NCBI RefSeq assembly: GCF_026810505.1
Contig: NZ_CP101750.1
Span: 1,393,448 to 1,457,447, forward strand
Reading direction: 5' to 3'
DNA length: 64,000 bases
Source of the DNA: Streptomyces sp. Je 1-369
GTDB taxonomy: Bacteria > Actinomycetota > Actinomycetes > Streptomycetales > Streptomycetaceae
In this document: piece by piece, positions 33,412 through 42,162 of the stretch
Layout: every line of letters starts with the position of its first letter
How positions within the stretch are numbered: the first letter of the stretch is position 1
Program-made: the position numbers and the translations under genes
Notes under the pieces: model-generated
Told to the model about the DNA's origin: nothing
Databases searched by the model: none
The model's input: only the letters and a program-made list of their open reading frames with translations

Positions 33412-34116
33412 ATGTTCGAGACCGCAACCGTCCGCCCGCAGGGCCTCGCCGTGCGCTGCGCCAGGGCTCTGCTCTCGCCGTGGTCGCGGCTGTCGTTGCT
33501 CGTGGTGCTGTTGGCCGCGGCGGCGACGTGCGTCCTGCTCTTCGAGCCGCAGCGCGTCCTCTCCGACGGATGGTTCGCGCAGTTGGGCGGCGCCACGGCG
33601 GTGGCCTTGTTCGCGGTGGCGTACGGGGTGTGCACCGCCGCGTTCGTGCCGCGGCCGCTGCTCAATCTGGCGGCTGGCGCGCTCTTCGGCTCACAGGCGG
33701 GCCTCGTCGCGGCGATCGCAGGCACGGTGTTCGGTGCCGGGATCGCCTTCGGTCTCGGCCGGATGCTGGGCCAGGACGCGCTGCGGCCACTGCTGCGGGG
33801 GCGCTGGCTCAAGGCCGCGGACGGCCAGCTCAGCCGGCACGGATTCCGCTCGATGCTGGCGGTGCGGCTGTTCCCCGGCGTGCCGTTCGCCGCGGCCAAC
33901 TACTGCGCGGCGGTGTCCCGCATGGGCTGGCTGCCGTTCCTGCTCGCGACGGGCCTCGGCTCGATCCCGAACACGGCGGCGTACGTGATCGCGGGCGCCC
34001 GCGCGTCGACGCCGACGTCACCCGTCTTCCTGATCGCGATGGGGTTCATCGCGGTGACGGGTCTGGGCGGGGCGACGGTGGCGTGGTTCAAGCGCCACCA
34101 CTTCCGCGACCGCTGA
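33412..34116 (+). CDS. TVP38/TMEM64-family membrane protein
   Basis: 234 residues, ATG 33412. SNARE-associated/VTT domain: RPLLNLAAGALFGSQAGLVAAIAGTVFGAGIAFGLGRMLG, then RHGFRSMLAVRLFPGVPFAAANYCAAVSRMGWLPFLLATGLGSIPNT with the conserved RLxPxxPF and GxxP residues. Five or so spans. Relatives of DedA, thought to move lipids between leaflets. No ribosome site is visible and an AT-rich TTACTC lies 7 nt before the ATG, so the message may be leaderless. Confidence 0.85.
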   Translation: MFETATVRPQGLAVRCARALLSPWSRLSLLVVLLAAAATCVLLFEPQRVLSDGWFAQLGGATAVALFAVAYGVCTAAFVPRPLLNLAAGALFGSQAGLVAAIAGTVFGAGIAFGLGRMLGQDALRPLLRGRWLKAADGQLSRHGFRSMLAVRLFPGVPFAAANYCAAVSRMGWLPFLLATGLGSIPNTAAYVIAGARASTPTSPVFLIAMGFIAVTGLGGATVAWFKRHHFRDR

Positions 34117-34355
34117 GCAATTCGCCTCTCGTGCGGTCGGGCCCGACGCCACAGCCACCGGTCGGCCCTGCCACCGTCCCGTAACCCTGGCCCGCTACGC
34201 TGCCCCCACGACGGGGGACGTGATCGCCCCGCGCTCCGACGTCCCGCGACCTCTCCCACCGACTTTCCGGCCCGCCCTGCCCCAGCCACGCCCCTATATG
34301 ACCGCTACGACCGCATTCGCGGCCTGATGATCAGTACTTGGACGGCGCAGTTTTC

Positions 34356-35228
34356 ATGTCTTGGTTTGAATCCTTCATCCTCGGGCTCGTCCAGGGGCTG
34401 ACCGAGTTCCTCCCGATCTCCTCCAGCGCGCATCTGCGCCTGACCGCGGCGTTCGCGGGCTGGCACGATCCCGGGGCCGCGTTCACCGCGATCACCCAGA
34501 TCGGCACGGAGGCCGCGGTGCTGATCTACTTCCGCAAGGACATCGCACGCATCCTGTCGGCATGGTTCGGCTCACTCTTCGGGAAGGTGCCGCGCTCGGA
34601 CCACGACGCGCAGATGGGCTGGCTGGTCATCGTCGGCTCGATCCCGATCGGCGTCCTCGGTGTGACGTTCAAGGACCAGATCGAGGGCCCCTTCCGCGAT
34701 CTGCGCCTGATCGCCACGACGCTGATCGTGATGGGCATCGTCCTCGGCATCGCCGACCGCCTGGCGGCCCGCGACGAGACGGGCGGCAAGCACCGGGCGG
34801 TGCGGGAGCGCAAGGGCCTGAAGGAACTCGGTGTCAGGGACGGCCTGATCTACGGCCTCTGCCAGGCGATGGCCCTGATCCCCGGCGTCTCACGCTCGGG
34901 CGCGACGATCAGCGGCGGCCTCCTCATGGGCTACACCCGCGAGGCCGCGGCCCGCTACTCCTTCCTCCTCGCCATCCCCGCGGTCCTCGCGTCCGGCGTC
35001 TTCGAACTGAAGGACGCGAGCGAGGGCCACGTCTCCTGGGGCCCGACGATCTTCGCCACGATCATCGCGTTCGTGGTCGGCTACGCGGTGATCGCCTGGT
35101 TCATGAAGTTCATCACCACGAAGAGCTTCATGCCGTTCGTCTACTACCGGGTCCTGCTGGGCATCGTGCTGTTCGTCCTGGTGGGCATGGGAGAACTCAG
35201 CCCGCACGCGGGCGAGTCGGCGGGCTAG
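34356..35228 (+). CDS. uppP: Undecaprenyl-diphosphatase
   Basis: 290 residues from ATG 34356 (a TTG 18 nt earlier is possible). BacA/UppP: the substrate motif GLVQGLTEFLPISSSAHLRL and the second motif LIPGVSRSGATISGGLLMGYTREAAARYSFLLAIP, with eight membrane helices. It removes phosphate from undecaprenyl diphosphate so that the lipid carrier can re-enter peptidoglycan and wall-polymer synthesis, and excess gives bacitracin tolerance. The 239-nt gap upstream contains its promoter and no gene. Confidence 0.95.
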   Translation: MSWFESFILGLVQGLTEFLPISSSAHLRLTAAFAGWHDPGAAFTAITQIGTEAAVLIYFRKDIARILSAWFGSLFGKVPRSDHDAQMGWLVIVGSIPIGVLGVTFKDQIEGPFRDLRLIATTLIVMGIVLGIADRLAARDETGGKHRAVRERKGLKELGVRDGLIYGLCQAMALIPGVSRSGATISGGLLMGYTREAAARYSFLLAIPAVLASGVFELKDASEGHVSWGPTIFATIIAFVVGYAVIAWFMKFITTKSFMPFVYYRVLLGIVLFVLVGMGELSPHAGESAG

Positions 35229-35524
35229 GCCGCGGGGTACCCGCCCGGCTCATCAGTCCCTGAGTTGCGAGAGCCATGACCGCAGCGGATGCTCCCGCGC
35301 GGCATGACGCCGCACATCCCGGCCAGCGCCCCCACCCGTCGCCATCCAGGCCGCACTGGCCAGCAAATAGCCGACCACAGCCTTGGAGATGTACTACCTG
35401 TCGTGGGGCGTCACCTGCAACCCCGGTGTACGTCTCTATCCACACTTGCTCGGCCCTCAACACCCCAGCCATACAGAGGCCCCCGCGTCGGGGTTCGCGC
35501 GGGGGCGTGGGGGCGTGCTCGGGG
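35229..35524. other. Intergenic region between uppP and a secreted-protein gene
   Basis: Convergent interval of about 300 nt. It holds the hairpin at 35479-35506 and no open frame with protein-like codon use. Confidence 0.5.
35479..35506 (-). terminator. Terminator hairpin of the small secreted-protein gene
   Basis: GCCCCCGCG / CGCGGGGGC, 9 bp perfect with a 10-nt loop, 19 nt beyond the stop at 35525. Confidence 0.7.
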
Positions 35525-35950
35525 TCAGCCGGATCGGGTCCAGTTGTGCCACTTGCCGCTGTAGAAGCAGTTCTGCCAGTAGTGGAAGCCGCGGTTGACG
35601 TAGACGATGACGCAGCGGCGTGACGGGTTGCCGGTCTCGCTGGCGCCCATCATATTGTCGGCCCGCCCGTTTCCCGGCATTTCCTTCCAACCCCCTGCCC
35701 GAGCCCACGTGTGGTAGATCTTCCGGTTCGGCCCGATCACGAAGACCTCGTCAGTCTTCCGGTCCCTGTTCCAATCCACGTACCCAGCCTTCAGGTCTGT
35801 GCCGCACATGTAGCGGCCGGCATGGCCCCAGGCGGTGACCGAACAGCCTGCTGCGGCAGTCGAACCGGCGCTCGCTGTGGGTGTGAGCGCGCCCGCGAGT
35901 GCGGCCAGCGCGGCGGCTGTCCCGAGCGCGGCCCTTTGGATGTTTCGCAC
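35525..35950 (-). CDS. Small secreted protein, four cysteines
   Basis: 141 residues from GTG 35950, which follows a GGGGGAA ribosome site. Sec signal RNIQRAALGTAAALAALAGALTPTASA, then a mature domain of about 110 residues rich in Trp, Tyr and Gly with Cys in AAGCSV, YMCGTD, RRCVIV and NCFYS, probably two disulfides. The segments VDWNRDRKTDEVFVIG and IYHTWARAGGWKEM resemble repeats of FG-GAP or tectonin-like propeller blades, so it may be a single surface-binding module. Function unknown. Confidence 0.72.
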   Translation of the reverse strand: MRNIQRAALGTAAALAALAGALTPTASAGSTAAAGCSVTAWGHAGRYMCGTDLKAGYVDWNRDRKTDEVFVIGPNRKIYHTWARAGGWKEMPGNGRADNMMGASETGNPSRRCVIVYVNRGFHYWQNCFYSGKWHNWTRSG

Positions 35951-36226
35951 GGTGTTCCCCCTGTGGTCCCTGATCGTGCGGTCGACTGAGACGCTAGGGG
36001 CAGAACGGCGCTGTGGGCATCCCGCAACGGGTTGACCTGGCCACGCACCCACTGCGGTAGCCGGGTAAACCACGGCGGTACATGCGCATGCTGTCGGCCA
36101 ACACCACGAGGTCGCCGGTCCCCGAATTTCTTCGCGCCTCTCCGGATGTCGAGAACGCGGCGTCGGCTCCGTCCTGGGTGTATCAGTGGCCACAAGCAGG
36201 CCACACGCCCCAAAAGGAGTACCGCC

Positions 36227-36667
36227 ATGACGCTTCAGCGGATGGACAACGTCGCCATCGTCGTCGAGGACCTGGACGCAGCCGTCGCCTTCTTCACCGA
36301 GATCGGCTTGGAACTGGAGGGCAAGGCGCAGATCGAGGGCCTGTACGCGGACCGCATCGTCGGACTCGACGGCGTACGCACCGACATCGCGATGATGCGC
36401 GTCCCCGACGGCCACGGCAGGCTGGAGCTGACGAAGTACCACGCCCCCGCGGCGCTCGCGGCCGCATCGCCCCACGTGTCCCCCAACACGCTGGGCCTGC
36501 ACCGTGTCATGTTCGCCGTCGACGACATCGACGACACCGTCGCCCGCCTGCGCCCTTACGGCGCCGAACTCCTCGGCGAGGTGGTCCAGTTCGAGAACAG
36601 CTACCGCCTCTGCTACCTCCGCGGCCCCGTAGGCATCATCGTCGCCCTCGCCGAACAGATCGGCTAG
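36227..36667 (+). CDS. VOC-family (glyoxalase-fold) protein
   Basis: 146 residues, ATG 36227 with AAGGAG 9 nt upstream. Paired beta-alpha-beta-beta-beta modules: VAIVVEDLDAAVAFFTEIGLELEG, then LHRVMFAVDDIDDTVARLRPYGAELLGEVVQFENSYRLCYLRGPVGIIVALAEQ, ending in the metal Glu typical of the fold. Family members include glyoxalase I, dioxygenases and bleomycin/fosfomycin resistance proteins; nothing specifies which. Stands alone. Confidence 0.85.
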   Translation: MTLQRMDNVAIVVEDLDAAVAFFTEIGLELEGKAQIEGLYADRIVGLDGVRTDIAMMRVPDGHGRLELTKYHAPAALAAASPHVSPNTLGLHRVMFAVDDIDDTVARLRPYGAELLGEVVQFENSYRLCYLRGPVGIIVALAEQIG

Positions 36668-36696
36668 CGCCGCATCGCTCTCCACGCGCTACCGTC

Positions 36697-36921
36697 ATGG
36701 CTGTGACGCACGCGCAGGTGTTGGAGAAAGCCATCCGCTCGCTGGGCGGAACGTGGGACACCGCACGCGCCGCCCAGACGCTGCGGGACGCCGGCCGTGG
36801 CGATGGCGACCGGCGCCAGCAGGAGAAACGGGCTCGCCAAGCCCTCCGGGACTCAGCCCGTTCGGGACTCATCGAGAAGACCCACCCCAGCCGTGCGATC
36901 TACCGCGCCCACGAGCGGTAG
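36697..36921 (+). CDS. Small basic hypothetical protein
   Basis: 74 residues from ATG 36697 (MAVTHAQVLEKAIRSLGGTWDTARAAQTLRDAG... in two helices), rich in Arg and Ala, ending THPSRAIYRAHER. The helix-turn-helix-like spacing and positive charge suggest nucleic-acid binding but no family is recognised. A TACCGT element 4 nt before the ATG may be part of a leaderless promoter. Codon use is typical of the genome. Confidence 0.55.
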   Translation: MAVTHAQVLEKAIRSLGGTWDTARAAQTLRDAGRGDGDRRQQEKRARQALRDSARSGLIEKTHPSRAIYRAHER

Positions 36922-37096
36922 CCATGTCCGGTCCGAACGGCTGCTAGAGCGGTCGACAACCGGGCAGGGCCGCACGGCGGCGAGCACCTATTCCCGCACG
37001 TCGACGGCCGTCCCACGGTGTCCGTTCGGTCACGTGGCGCAGGTGTGCGGTAGCTGACAGTTCCGAATGTCGTACCCATCGCCTAGGCTTGGCGCC

Positions 37097-37276
37097 ATGC
37101 CCTTAACCCCACCACCCCATGGTTCCGTGCGCTCGTCCGCCGAGCTGAACGAGCGGATCCGCGGCCTGTGGCTGCGCACAGGCGGCCGGCTCTCCGCCGA
37201 ACAGCGCAGAGAGTACGAGCAATTGGTGACGGAGTGGGCCGCCGCTGTCCGTAAGGAGATGGTGAAGGCCGCATAG
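37097..37276 (+). CDS. Small helical hypothetical protein
   Basis: 59 residues from ATG 37097. One helical hairpin (SSAELNERIRGLWLRTGGRLSAEQRREYEQLVTEWAAAV split by GG) with a Lys-rich end. Promoter TTCCGA, 17-nt spacer, TAGGCT ends 7 nt before the ATG, so again leaderless. No known family; small conserved Streptomyces proteins of this kind are common. Confidence 0.6.
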   Translation: MPLTPPPHGSVRSSAELNERIRGLWLRTGGRLSAEQRREYEQLVTEWAAAVRKEMVKAA

Positions 37277-37325
37277 CCGGTTCTTCCCCGCACATCCCTG
37301 CACGCCCCTTGGCTCACCACCTCAC

Positions 37326-37868
37326 GTGCCCAACACTGAGCCGATGACGCAGCGCGTGGAACTCGCCGCCGTGATCGACCGGTTGGCCGTCGATGCCCTC
37401 ATCACCGAGTACGCGGTCGCCGTCGACGACGGCGACTGGACCGCCTACCGACAGCTCTTCGCCCCGGACGGGCGTGCCGACTACCGCTCCGCGGGCGGCA
37501 TCGAGGGAGGAGCCGACGCGATCACCGCGTGGCTGTCCGAGACCATGCGGATGTTCCCCATGCGCCAGCACCTGATCACCAACCGAAGGCTGGAGTTCGG
37601 AACGCTGGACCAGGACATCGACGACGTCGCCCGCGTCCAGGCCGACTACGTGAACCCGATGCGGTTCGCGCAGCCCGCCGACGCGGCACCGGGTTCGGCA
37701 CCGGCCGCCGAGCCCGCGCCAGCGACCGCGCCGGACTTCATCTGCGGCGGGCGCTACGCCTTCACCCTCGTCCGTACGCCCAGTGGCTGGCGGCTGCGCC
37801 AAGTGGTCGTCACGGAGAAATGGCGCCAGACGGCCGCCCGGCGTCGGGAGGCCACCTCCGAGGCCTGA
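37326..37868 (+). CDS. NTF2-like (SnoaL-type) protein
   Basis: 180 residues from GTG 37326 (ATG 37344 is an alternative). SnoaL_4 fold: VIDRLAVDALITEYAVAVDDGDWTAYRQLFAPDGRADYRSAG, GADAITAWLSETM, TNRRLEF and a final amphipathic strand GWRLRQVVVTEKW. An Ala/Pro-rich insert at about 118-135 interrupts the sheet. Such domains serve as hydroxylation, dehydration or aldol cyclase enzymes or as small-molecule binders. Confidence 0.8.
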   Translation: MPNTEPMTQRVELAAVIDRLAVDALITEYAVAVDDGDWTAYRQLFAPDGRADYRSAGGIEGGADAITAWLSETMRMFPMRQHLITNRRLEFGTLDQDIDDVARVQADYVNPMRFAQPADAAPGSAPAAEPAPATAPDFICGGRYAFTLVRTPSGWRLRQVVVTEKWRQTAARRREATSEA

Positions 37869-37968
37869 GGCGCGTCACCTGCCCTTCCCGCTCGACCCAC
37901 TGTCCTAGATCGTCTACGTCGCGCACACTGGTCATACGATCGGGCGTCGGGGACCGAGGGAGGCGTGC

Positions 37969-39969
37969 ATGGAGCTGTACGGCGACGACCGGCGGGAGCG
38001 ATACCGGCAGCGAGCCGGGCAGCTGCTCGCGTCCCGTTGGTGGCGCGCCGCCATCGCCGTCACCGCGGGCGCGTTGCCCGCTCTCGCGTTCCCCGCCCCG
38101 TCGCTGTGGTGGTTCGCGTACGTCGCTCTCGTGCCGTGGATGCTCCTGGCGAGGTCGGCCCCGACCGCCCGGCGTGCCGCGCTCGACGGCTGGCTGGGCG
38201 GCCTCGGCTTCATGGTGGCCGTGCACCACTGGCTACTGCCGAGCCTGCACGTGTTCACCGTGGTCATCGCCGCGCTGCTCGGTCTGCTGTGGGCGCCCTG
38301 GGGCTGGCTGGTGCGGCGAGTACTCGGCGGTGTGCCGGGGCCGGGACGGGCCGCCGCCGCGCTCGTCGTGCTGCCCTCGGGGTGGCTGATGGTCGAACTG
38401 GTCAGGTCGTGGGAGGGGCTCGGCGGGCCGTGGGGTCTGCTCGGCTCCAGCCAGTGGCAGGTGCCGCCCGCGCTGCGACTCGCCTCGGTGGGTGGAGTGT
38501 GGCTGGTCAGCGCGTTCGTCGTGGTCGTGAACACGGGGGTCGCGCTGCTCGCCGTAGCGGGGAAGGCGGGGGCGCGGTCCTCGACCCGGCGTACGGCCGC
38601 TCCGGGTACGGACACGCCGCGTACGGTCGCTCCGGACACGGAAACGCCGGGCACGGACACCCCGCATACGGGCACTCCAGGCACGGACACGCCGACCACG
38701 CACACGTCGGGCACGGGCTCGCCGCGTACGGTCGCTCCGGACACGGACACGGACACGCCGACCACGCACACCCCGCATACGGGCACTCCAGCCACCCCAC
38801 CTACAGACGCTCCGCCCACCAGTCCGCGTAGACCCACCACCCTCCCCGCCCTCCCCGCCCTCGTCGGCATCCTCACCGTGGCCACCGCCACGGCGGCCGC
38901 CTGGGTGTGGGCTCCCCGGCCCGAACCCGCCGGGCACACCCGCGTCGCCGTCGTCCAGCCCGGCATCGTCGCGGACGGCATCGCGAGCGCCGACGAGCGT
39001 CTTGCCCGCGAGGAGGCGCTGACCCGCACCCTCGCGGGCCGGAACCCGGACCTCGTCGTCTGGGGCGAGAGCAGCGTCGGGTTCGATCTGGCCGACCGGC
39101 CGGACATCGCCCGCCGAATAGCCGCGCTCTCCCGCGAGGTGGGCGCGGACATCCTGGTGAACGTCGACGCGCGCCGCTCCGACCGGCCCGGGATATTCAA
39201 GAGCTCCGTCCTGGTGGGTCCGGACGGGCCGACCGGCGACCGCTACGACAAGATGCGGCTCGTGCCCTTCGGCGAGTACATTCCGGCGCGCTCCCTGCTC
39301 GGCTGGGCGACATCCGTCGGCAAGGCGGCGGGCGAGGACCGCAGGCGCGGCGACCACCAAGTGGTGATGCACACCGGCCGCGACGCCCGACACGACCAGG
39401 ACCAGGGCCAGGGCCAACGTCAGGACTACGACCACGGCCTCCGCATCGGGCCCCTCGTCTGCTTCGAGTCCGCCTTCCCCGACATGAGCCGACGGCTCAC
39501 CCAGGACGGCGCCCAGCTGCTGCTCGCCCAGTCCGCCACGTCGTCGTTCCAGAACAGCTGGGCGCCCCGGCAGCACGCGTCGCTCGCGGCGGTACGGGCC
39601 GCGGAGACGGGCCGCCCCATGGTGCACGCCACGCTCACCGGCGTCTCCGCGGTGTACGGCCCGGAGGGGTCGCGCGTCGGCAGCACCATCGGCACCTCCG
39701 CGAGCACCGCGGCCCTGTACGACGTACCGCTGGCCACCGGCGAGACGGCGTACGTCAAGTGGGGCGACTGGCCCGTGCACGCCGCACTGCTCGTGCTCCT
39801 CGCGCTGGGCCTGACCGAAGGACTGCGATACCTGCGATCCATCAGGCGGACCGCAGCCAAGACCGACCCTGGGGCCGCCCCCGGAACCACTACCCCCGAG
39901 CCTGCTCCTGAGCCTCACGAACCACACGCTCACACAGCTCATGGGTCGCCAGCGCGTCCCGGGCGCTGA
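37969..39969 (+). CDS. lnt: Apolipoprotein N-acyltransferase with Thr/Pro-rich insert
   Basis: 666 residues, ATG 37969 with GAGGGAGG 6 nt upstream. Eight-span Lnt: N-terminal membrane bundle (WWFAYVALVPWMLLAR), then a nitrilase domain with the triad E367 (VVWGESSVGF), K428 (YDKMRLVPFGEY) and C498 (LVCFESAFPD), and a last span. It N-acylates the diacylglyceryl-Cys of lipoproteins. Unusually, residues about 204-291, between two spans, are a DTPGTDTP-type Thr/Pro/Asp repeat not needed by the family, and the protein is about 130 residues longer than typical. The end overlaps the convergent oxidoreductase gene by 80 nt. Confidence 0.92.
   Translation: MELYGDDRRERYRQRAGQLLASRWWRAAIAVTAGALPALAFPAPSLWWFAYVALVPWMLLARSAPTARRAALDGWLGGLGFMVAVHHWLLPSLHVFTVVIAALLGLLWAPWGWLVRRVLGGVPGPGRAAAALVVLPSGWLMVELVRSWEGLGGPWGLLGSSQWQVPPALRLASVGGVWLVSAFVVVVNTGVALLAVAGKAGARSSTRRTAAPGTDTPRTVAPDTETPGTDTPHTGTPGTDTPTTHTSGTGSPRTVAPDTDTDTPTTHTPHTGTPATPPTDAPPTSPRRPTTLPALPALVGILTVATATAAAWVWAPRPEPAGHTRVAVVQPGIVADGIASADERLAREEALTRTLAGRNPDLVVWGESSVGFDLADRPDIARRIAALSREVGADILVNVDARRSDRPGIFKSSVLVGPDGPTGDRYDKMRLVPFGEYIPARSLLGWATSVGKAAGEDRRRGDHQVVMHTGRDARHDQDQGQGQRQDYDHGLRIGPLVCFESAFPDMSRRLTQDGAQLLLAQSATSSFQNSWAPRQHASLAAVRAAETGRPMVHATLTGVSAVYGPEGSRVGSTIGTSASTAALYDVPLATGETAYVKWGDWPVHAALLVLLALGLTEGLRYLRSIRRTAAKTDPGAAPGTTTPEPAPEPHEPHAHTAHGSPARPGR
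38600..38800. repeat. Degenerate repeat tract inside lnt
   Basis: The DNA for the Thr/Pro insert contains two imperfect copies, about 100 bp apart, of the blocks GCGTACGGTCGCTCCGGACA (38621 and 38722), CCGACCACGCACAC (near 38694 and 38758) and CCCGCATACGGGCACTCCA (near 38662 and 38770). The insert grew by in-frame duplication. Confidence 0.75.
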
Positions 39970-40798
39970 GGACCTTCCCCGCGCGTACGGCGTCCAGGAA
40001 GGACAGCACGACCTGCTCGATGCCGCGCTGACGAGCCACCGGCACCCAGTCGCCGCGCCGCCGCACACTGGGCTGGCCCTTGTGGTCGACGATCTCGGCG
40101 AGATTGACCACCTGCCGCTTGGTGTCCTGGCCGGAGACCTCGAGGATCTCCTCGGCGGAGCCGCTCAGCCGGTTCATCATGCCGATCGCGACGAACCCGT
40201 CACCGGCGAGCTGCACGACCACGTGGTGCATGAGTCCGTCCTCGACGCGGGAACGCACCGTGACGTCGTCGATCGGGCCCGGCGCGAGGAACCGCAGCGT
40301 GTCCAGGACGTGGATGAAGTCGTCGAGCACGAGCGTGCGCGGGTCCTCCGGCAGCCCCACGCGGTTCTTCTGCATGAGGATCATCTCGCGGGGGTGCTCG
40401 ACGCACTGCGCGTAGCCGGGCGCGAAGCGGCGGTTGAAGCCGACGGCGAGGCTGACGCCGCGCTCCTCCGCGAGGCGCACGAGACGCTCGGAGTCGGCGA
40501 GTTCGTACGCGATGGGCTTGTCGACGTAGGTCGGCACGCCCGCCTCGACGAGCCGGGTGACGATCTCCGGGTGCACGGCCGTCGGCGCGTGCACGAACGC
40601 GGCGTCGAGGTTTTGGGCGAGCAGGGCTTCCAGGTCGGTGTGACAGCGGGAGTCCGGAATGTGGTGGACCCCGGCGACCCGGGCGAGGGTGGCGGGCGTA
40701 CGCGTCTGCAGGTGCAGTTCGACCCCGGGCAGGGTGGTGAGGACGGGCAGGTACGCCTTCCGCGCGATGTCACCGAGTCCGATGCAGCCGATCTTCAC
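39890..40798 (-). CDS. Gfo/Idh/MocA-family oxidoreductase
   Basis: 302 residues from GTG 40798 (the second of two adjacent GTGs; AGGAG lies 7 nt before it). Rossmann motif VKIGCIGLGDIARKAYLPVL, then the family signature VPTYVDKPIAYELADSERLVRLAEE with catalytic Lys of DKP, and GFNRRFAPGY. NAD(P)-dependent oxidation or reduction of a sugar, inositol or related polyol. Its start lies inside the end of the FAD monooxygenase gene (29-nt overlap), so the two are one operon; its end lies 80 nt inside lnt on the other strand. Confidence 0.87.
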   Translation of the reverse strand: MKIGCIGLGDIARKAYLPVLTTLPGVELHLQTRTPATLARVAGVHHIPDSRCHTDLEALLAQNLDAAFVHAPTAVHPEIVTRLVEAGVPTYVDKPIAYELADSERLVRLAEERGVSLAVGFNRRFAPGYAQCVEHPREMILMQKNRVGLPEDPRTLVLDDFIHVLDTLRFLAPGPIDDVTVRSRVEDGLMHHVVVQLAGDGFVAIGMMNRLSGSAEEILEVSGQDTKRQVVNLAEIVDHKGQPSVRRRGDWVPVARQRGIEQVVLSFLDAVRAGKVLSARDALATHELCERVVREAQEQARG

Positions 40799-42080
40799 CA
40801 CTGTTCTCCTGTCTGCTGTCTGTCTGCCGACGACTGTCTCCGGCCTGTTGCCGCTCGGCGTCTCCGGTCGTCGTTCCCGCAGCATACGGGGGTTGCGGGG
40901 GACGCCAGTCGGCGATGGAGGAGAAGCTGCGCATGATGAAGTCGGGGCCGAGGCGCGTCGCCGTCGAGATGAGGGTGTTGCGTACGCCGATGAGCGGGCC
41001 GCTGGTGAGGTGCGTGAGGCGGGCGGCCCGCGCGGCACGCCGGACGATCTCCGTGGTGCGGGGGACGCGGGCCGCGCTGTACGCCGCGAGGCCCGCGGCG
41101 AGGTCGGCGCCGGGCGTCACGTGGTGAGCGAGGACCACGGCGTCCTCGATGGCCTGGTTGCCGCCCTGGCCGAGGCTCGGCGCCATGGCGTGCGCGGCGT
41201 CACCGAGGAGGGCGACGCGACCGCGGTGGTACGCGGGAAGCGGCGTCGTCAGGTGACGGACGTCGTTGCGCAGGATGTCCTCGTCCCTGACGGCGGCGAT
41301 CAGACCGGGGATCGGGTCGTGCCAGTCGGCGAAGCGTCGCTGCAGCTCCGTCTTCTCGCCATCGGGCGCCCTGCCTCCCGCGGGCAGTCGGGCGGTGGCG
41401 TACGCGTACACCCTGCCGTCCTTGAGCGGATGCGTGCCCCAGACGCCGCCGCGGCCCCAGGTCTCGTGCGGCGTGAACGGCTGGTCGGGGGCCGGGATGA
41501 CGAAGCGCCAGGCGGTGAACCCCGCGTACACGGGGCCGGGGTGGGCCGGGAAGAGTGCCGCGCGCACGGCGGAGTTGATGCCGTCGGCGCCGACGACGAG
41601 GTCCGCCTCGATGTCGCCGTCGTCCGTGCTGACGATGGCGGGGCGGTCCGCGGTGCCGGAGTCCGTGAGGCGGGCCCGCGTCCCCGTGCGCAGCGAATTC
41701 TCGGGCAGCGCGGAGACGAGCAGGTCCACGAGGGTCGCGCGGTGCAGCATGACGAGCGATCCGCCGTACGCCCCCTCGGCCGCGGCGGCACTCGTACGCA
41801 CCAGCCACCGCCCGTTCTGCGCGCGCATCCCGCCGTCGCCCTCCCAGGCGGCGAGCGCACGGACCCGGCCGCCGAGGCCGAGGACGTCCAGGGCGCGCTG
41901 GGAGTTGGGGGCGAGGCCGATGCCCGAACCGACCGGCTCCAGGGAGGCCGCACGCTCCAGGACGGTCACCCGCCAGCCGGACGCGTGCAGCCCGATGGCC
42001 GCGGTGAGCCCGCCGATGCCGCCGCCGATGACGACGGCGTGGGGCTGCTGGTTCCGGATCTGGATCTGGATCTCGTCCAT
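40770..42080 (-). CDS. FAD-dependent aromatic-type monooxygenase
   Basis: 436 residues, ATG 42080. Group A flavoprotein hydroxylase: dinucleotide motif AVVIGGGIGGLTAAIGLHASGWRVTVLER, the DG motif in EADLVVGADGINSAVR, and GRVALLGDAAHAMAPSLGQGGNQAIEDAVVLA, the third FAD motif. It uses NAD(P)H and O2 to hydroxylate a ring, as in salicylate or kynurenine hydroxylases. The C-terminal 45 residues are a polar Gln/Arg/Asp tail. Divergent from a TetR gene with two operators between. Substrate unknown. Confidence 0.9.
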   Translation of the reverse strand: MDEIQIQIRNQQPHAVVIGGGIGGLTAAIGLHASGWRVTVLERAASLEPVGSGIGLAPNSQRALDVLGLGGRVRALAAWEGDGGMRAQNGRWLVRTSAAAAEGAYGGSLVMLHRATLVDLLVSALPENSLRTGTRARLTDSGTADRPAIVSTDDGDIEADLVVGADGINSAVRAALFPAHPGPVYAGFTAWRFVIPAPDQPFTPHETWGRGGVWGTHPLKDGRVYAYATARLPAGGRAPDGEKTELQRRFADWHDPIPGLIAAVRDEDILRNDVRHLTTPLPAYHRGRVALLGDAAHAMAPSLGQGGNQAIEDAVVLAHHVTPGADLAAGLAAYSAARVPRTTEIVRRAARAARLTHLTSGPLIGVRNTLISTATRLGPDFIMRSFSSIADWRPPQPPYAAGTTTGDAERQQAGDSRRQTDSRQENSGEDRLHRTR

Positions 42081-42094
42081 GGCTCCTCCTGGTA

Positions 42095-42141
42095 ACTACA
42101 GGTGTAGTGAGCGACCGGTACGACCGTACTACACCTGTAGT
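42095..42141. promoter_or_regulatory. Twin TetR operators between monooxygenase and tetR
   Basis: ACTACAGGTGTAGT at 42095-42108 and its exact reverse complement ACTACACCTGTAGT at 42128-42141; each half is ACTACA/TGTAGT. Centre-to-centre spacing is 33 bp, about three helical turns, so two dimers would bind the same face of the DNA. They cover the monooxygenase start region and the tetR promoter. Confidence 0.85.
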
Positions 42142-42162
42142 GCGCTGGGTAAGGTTTCCGTC

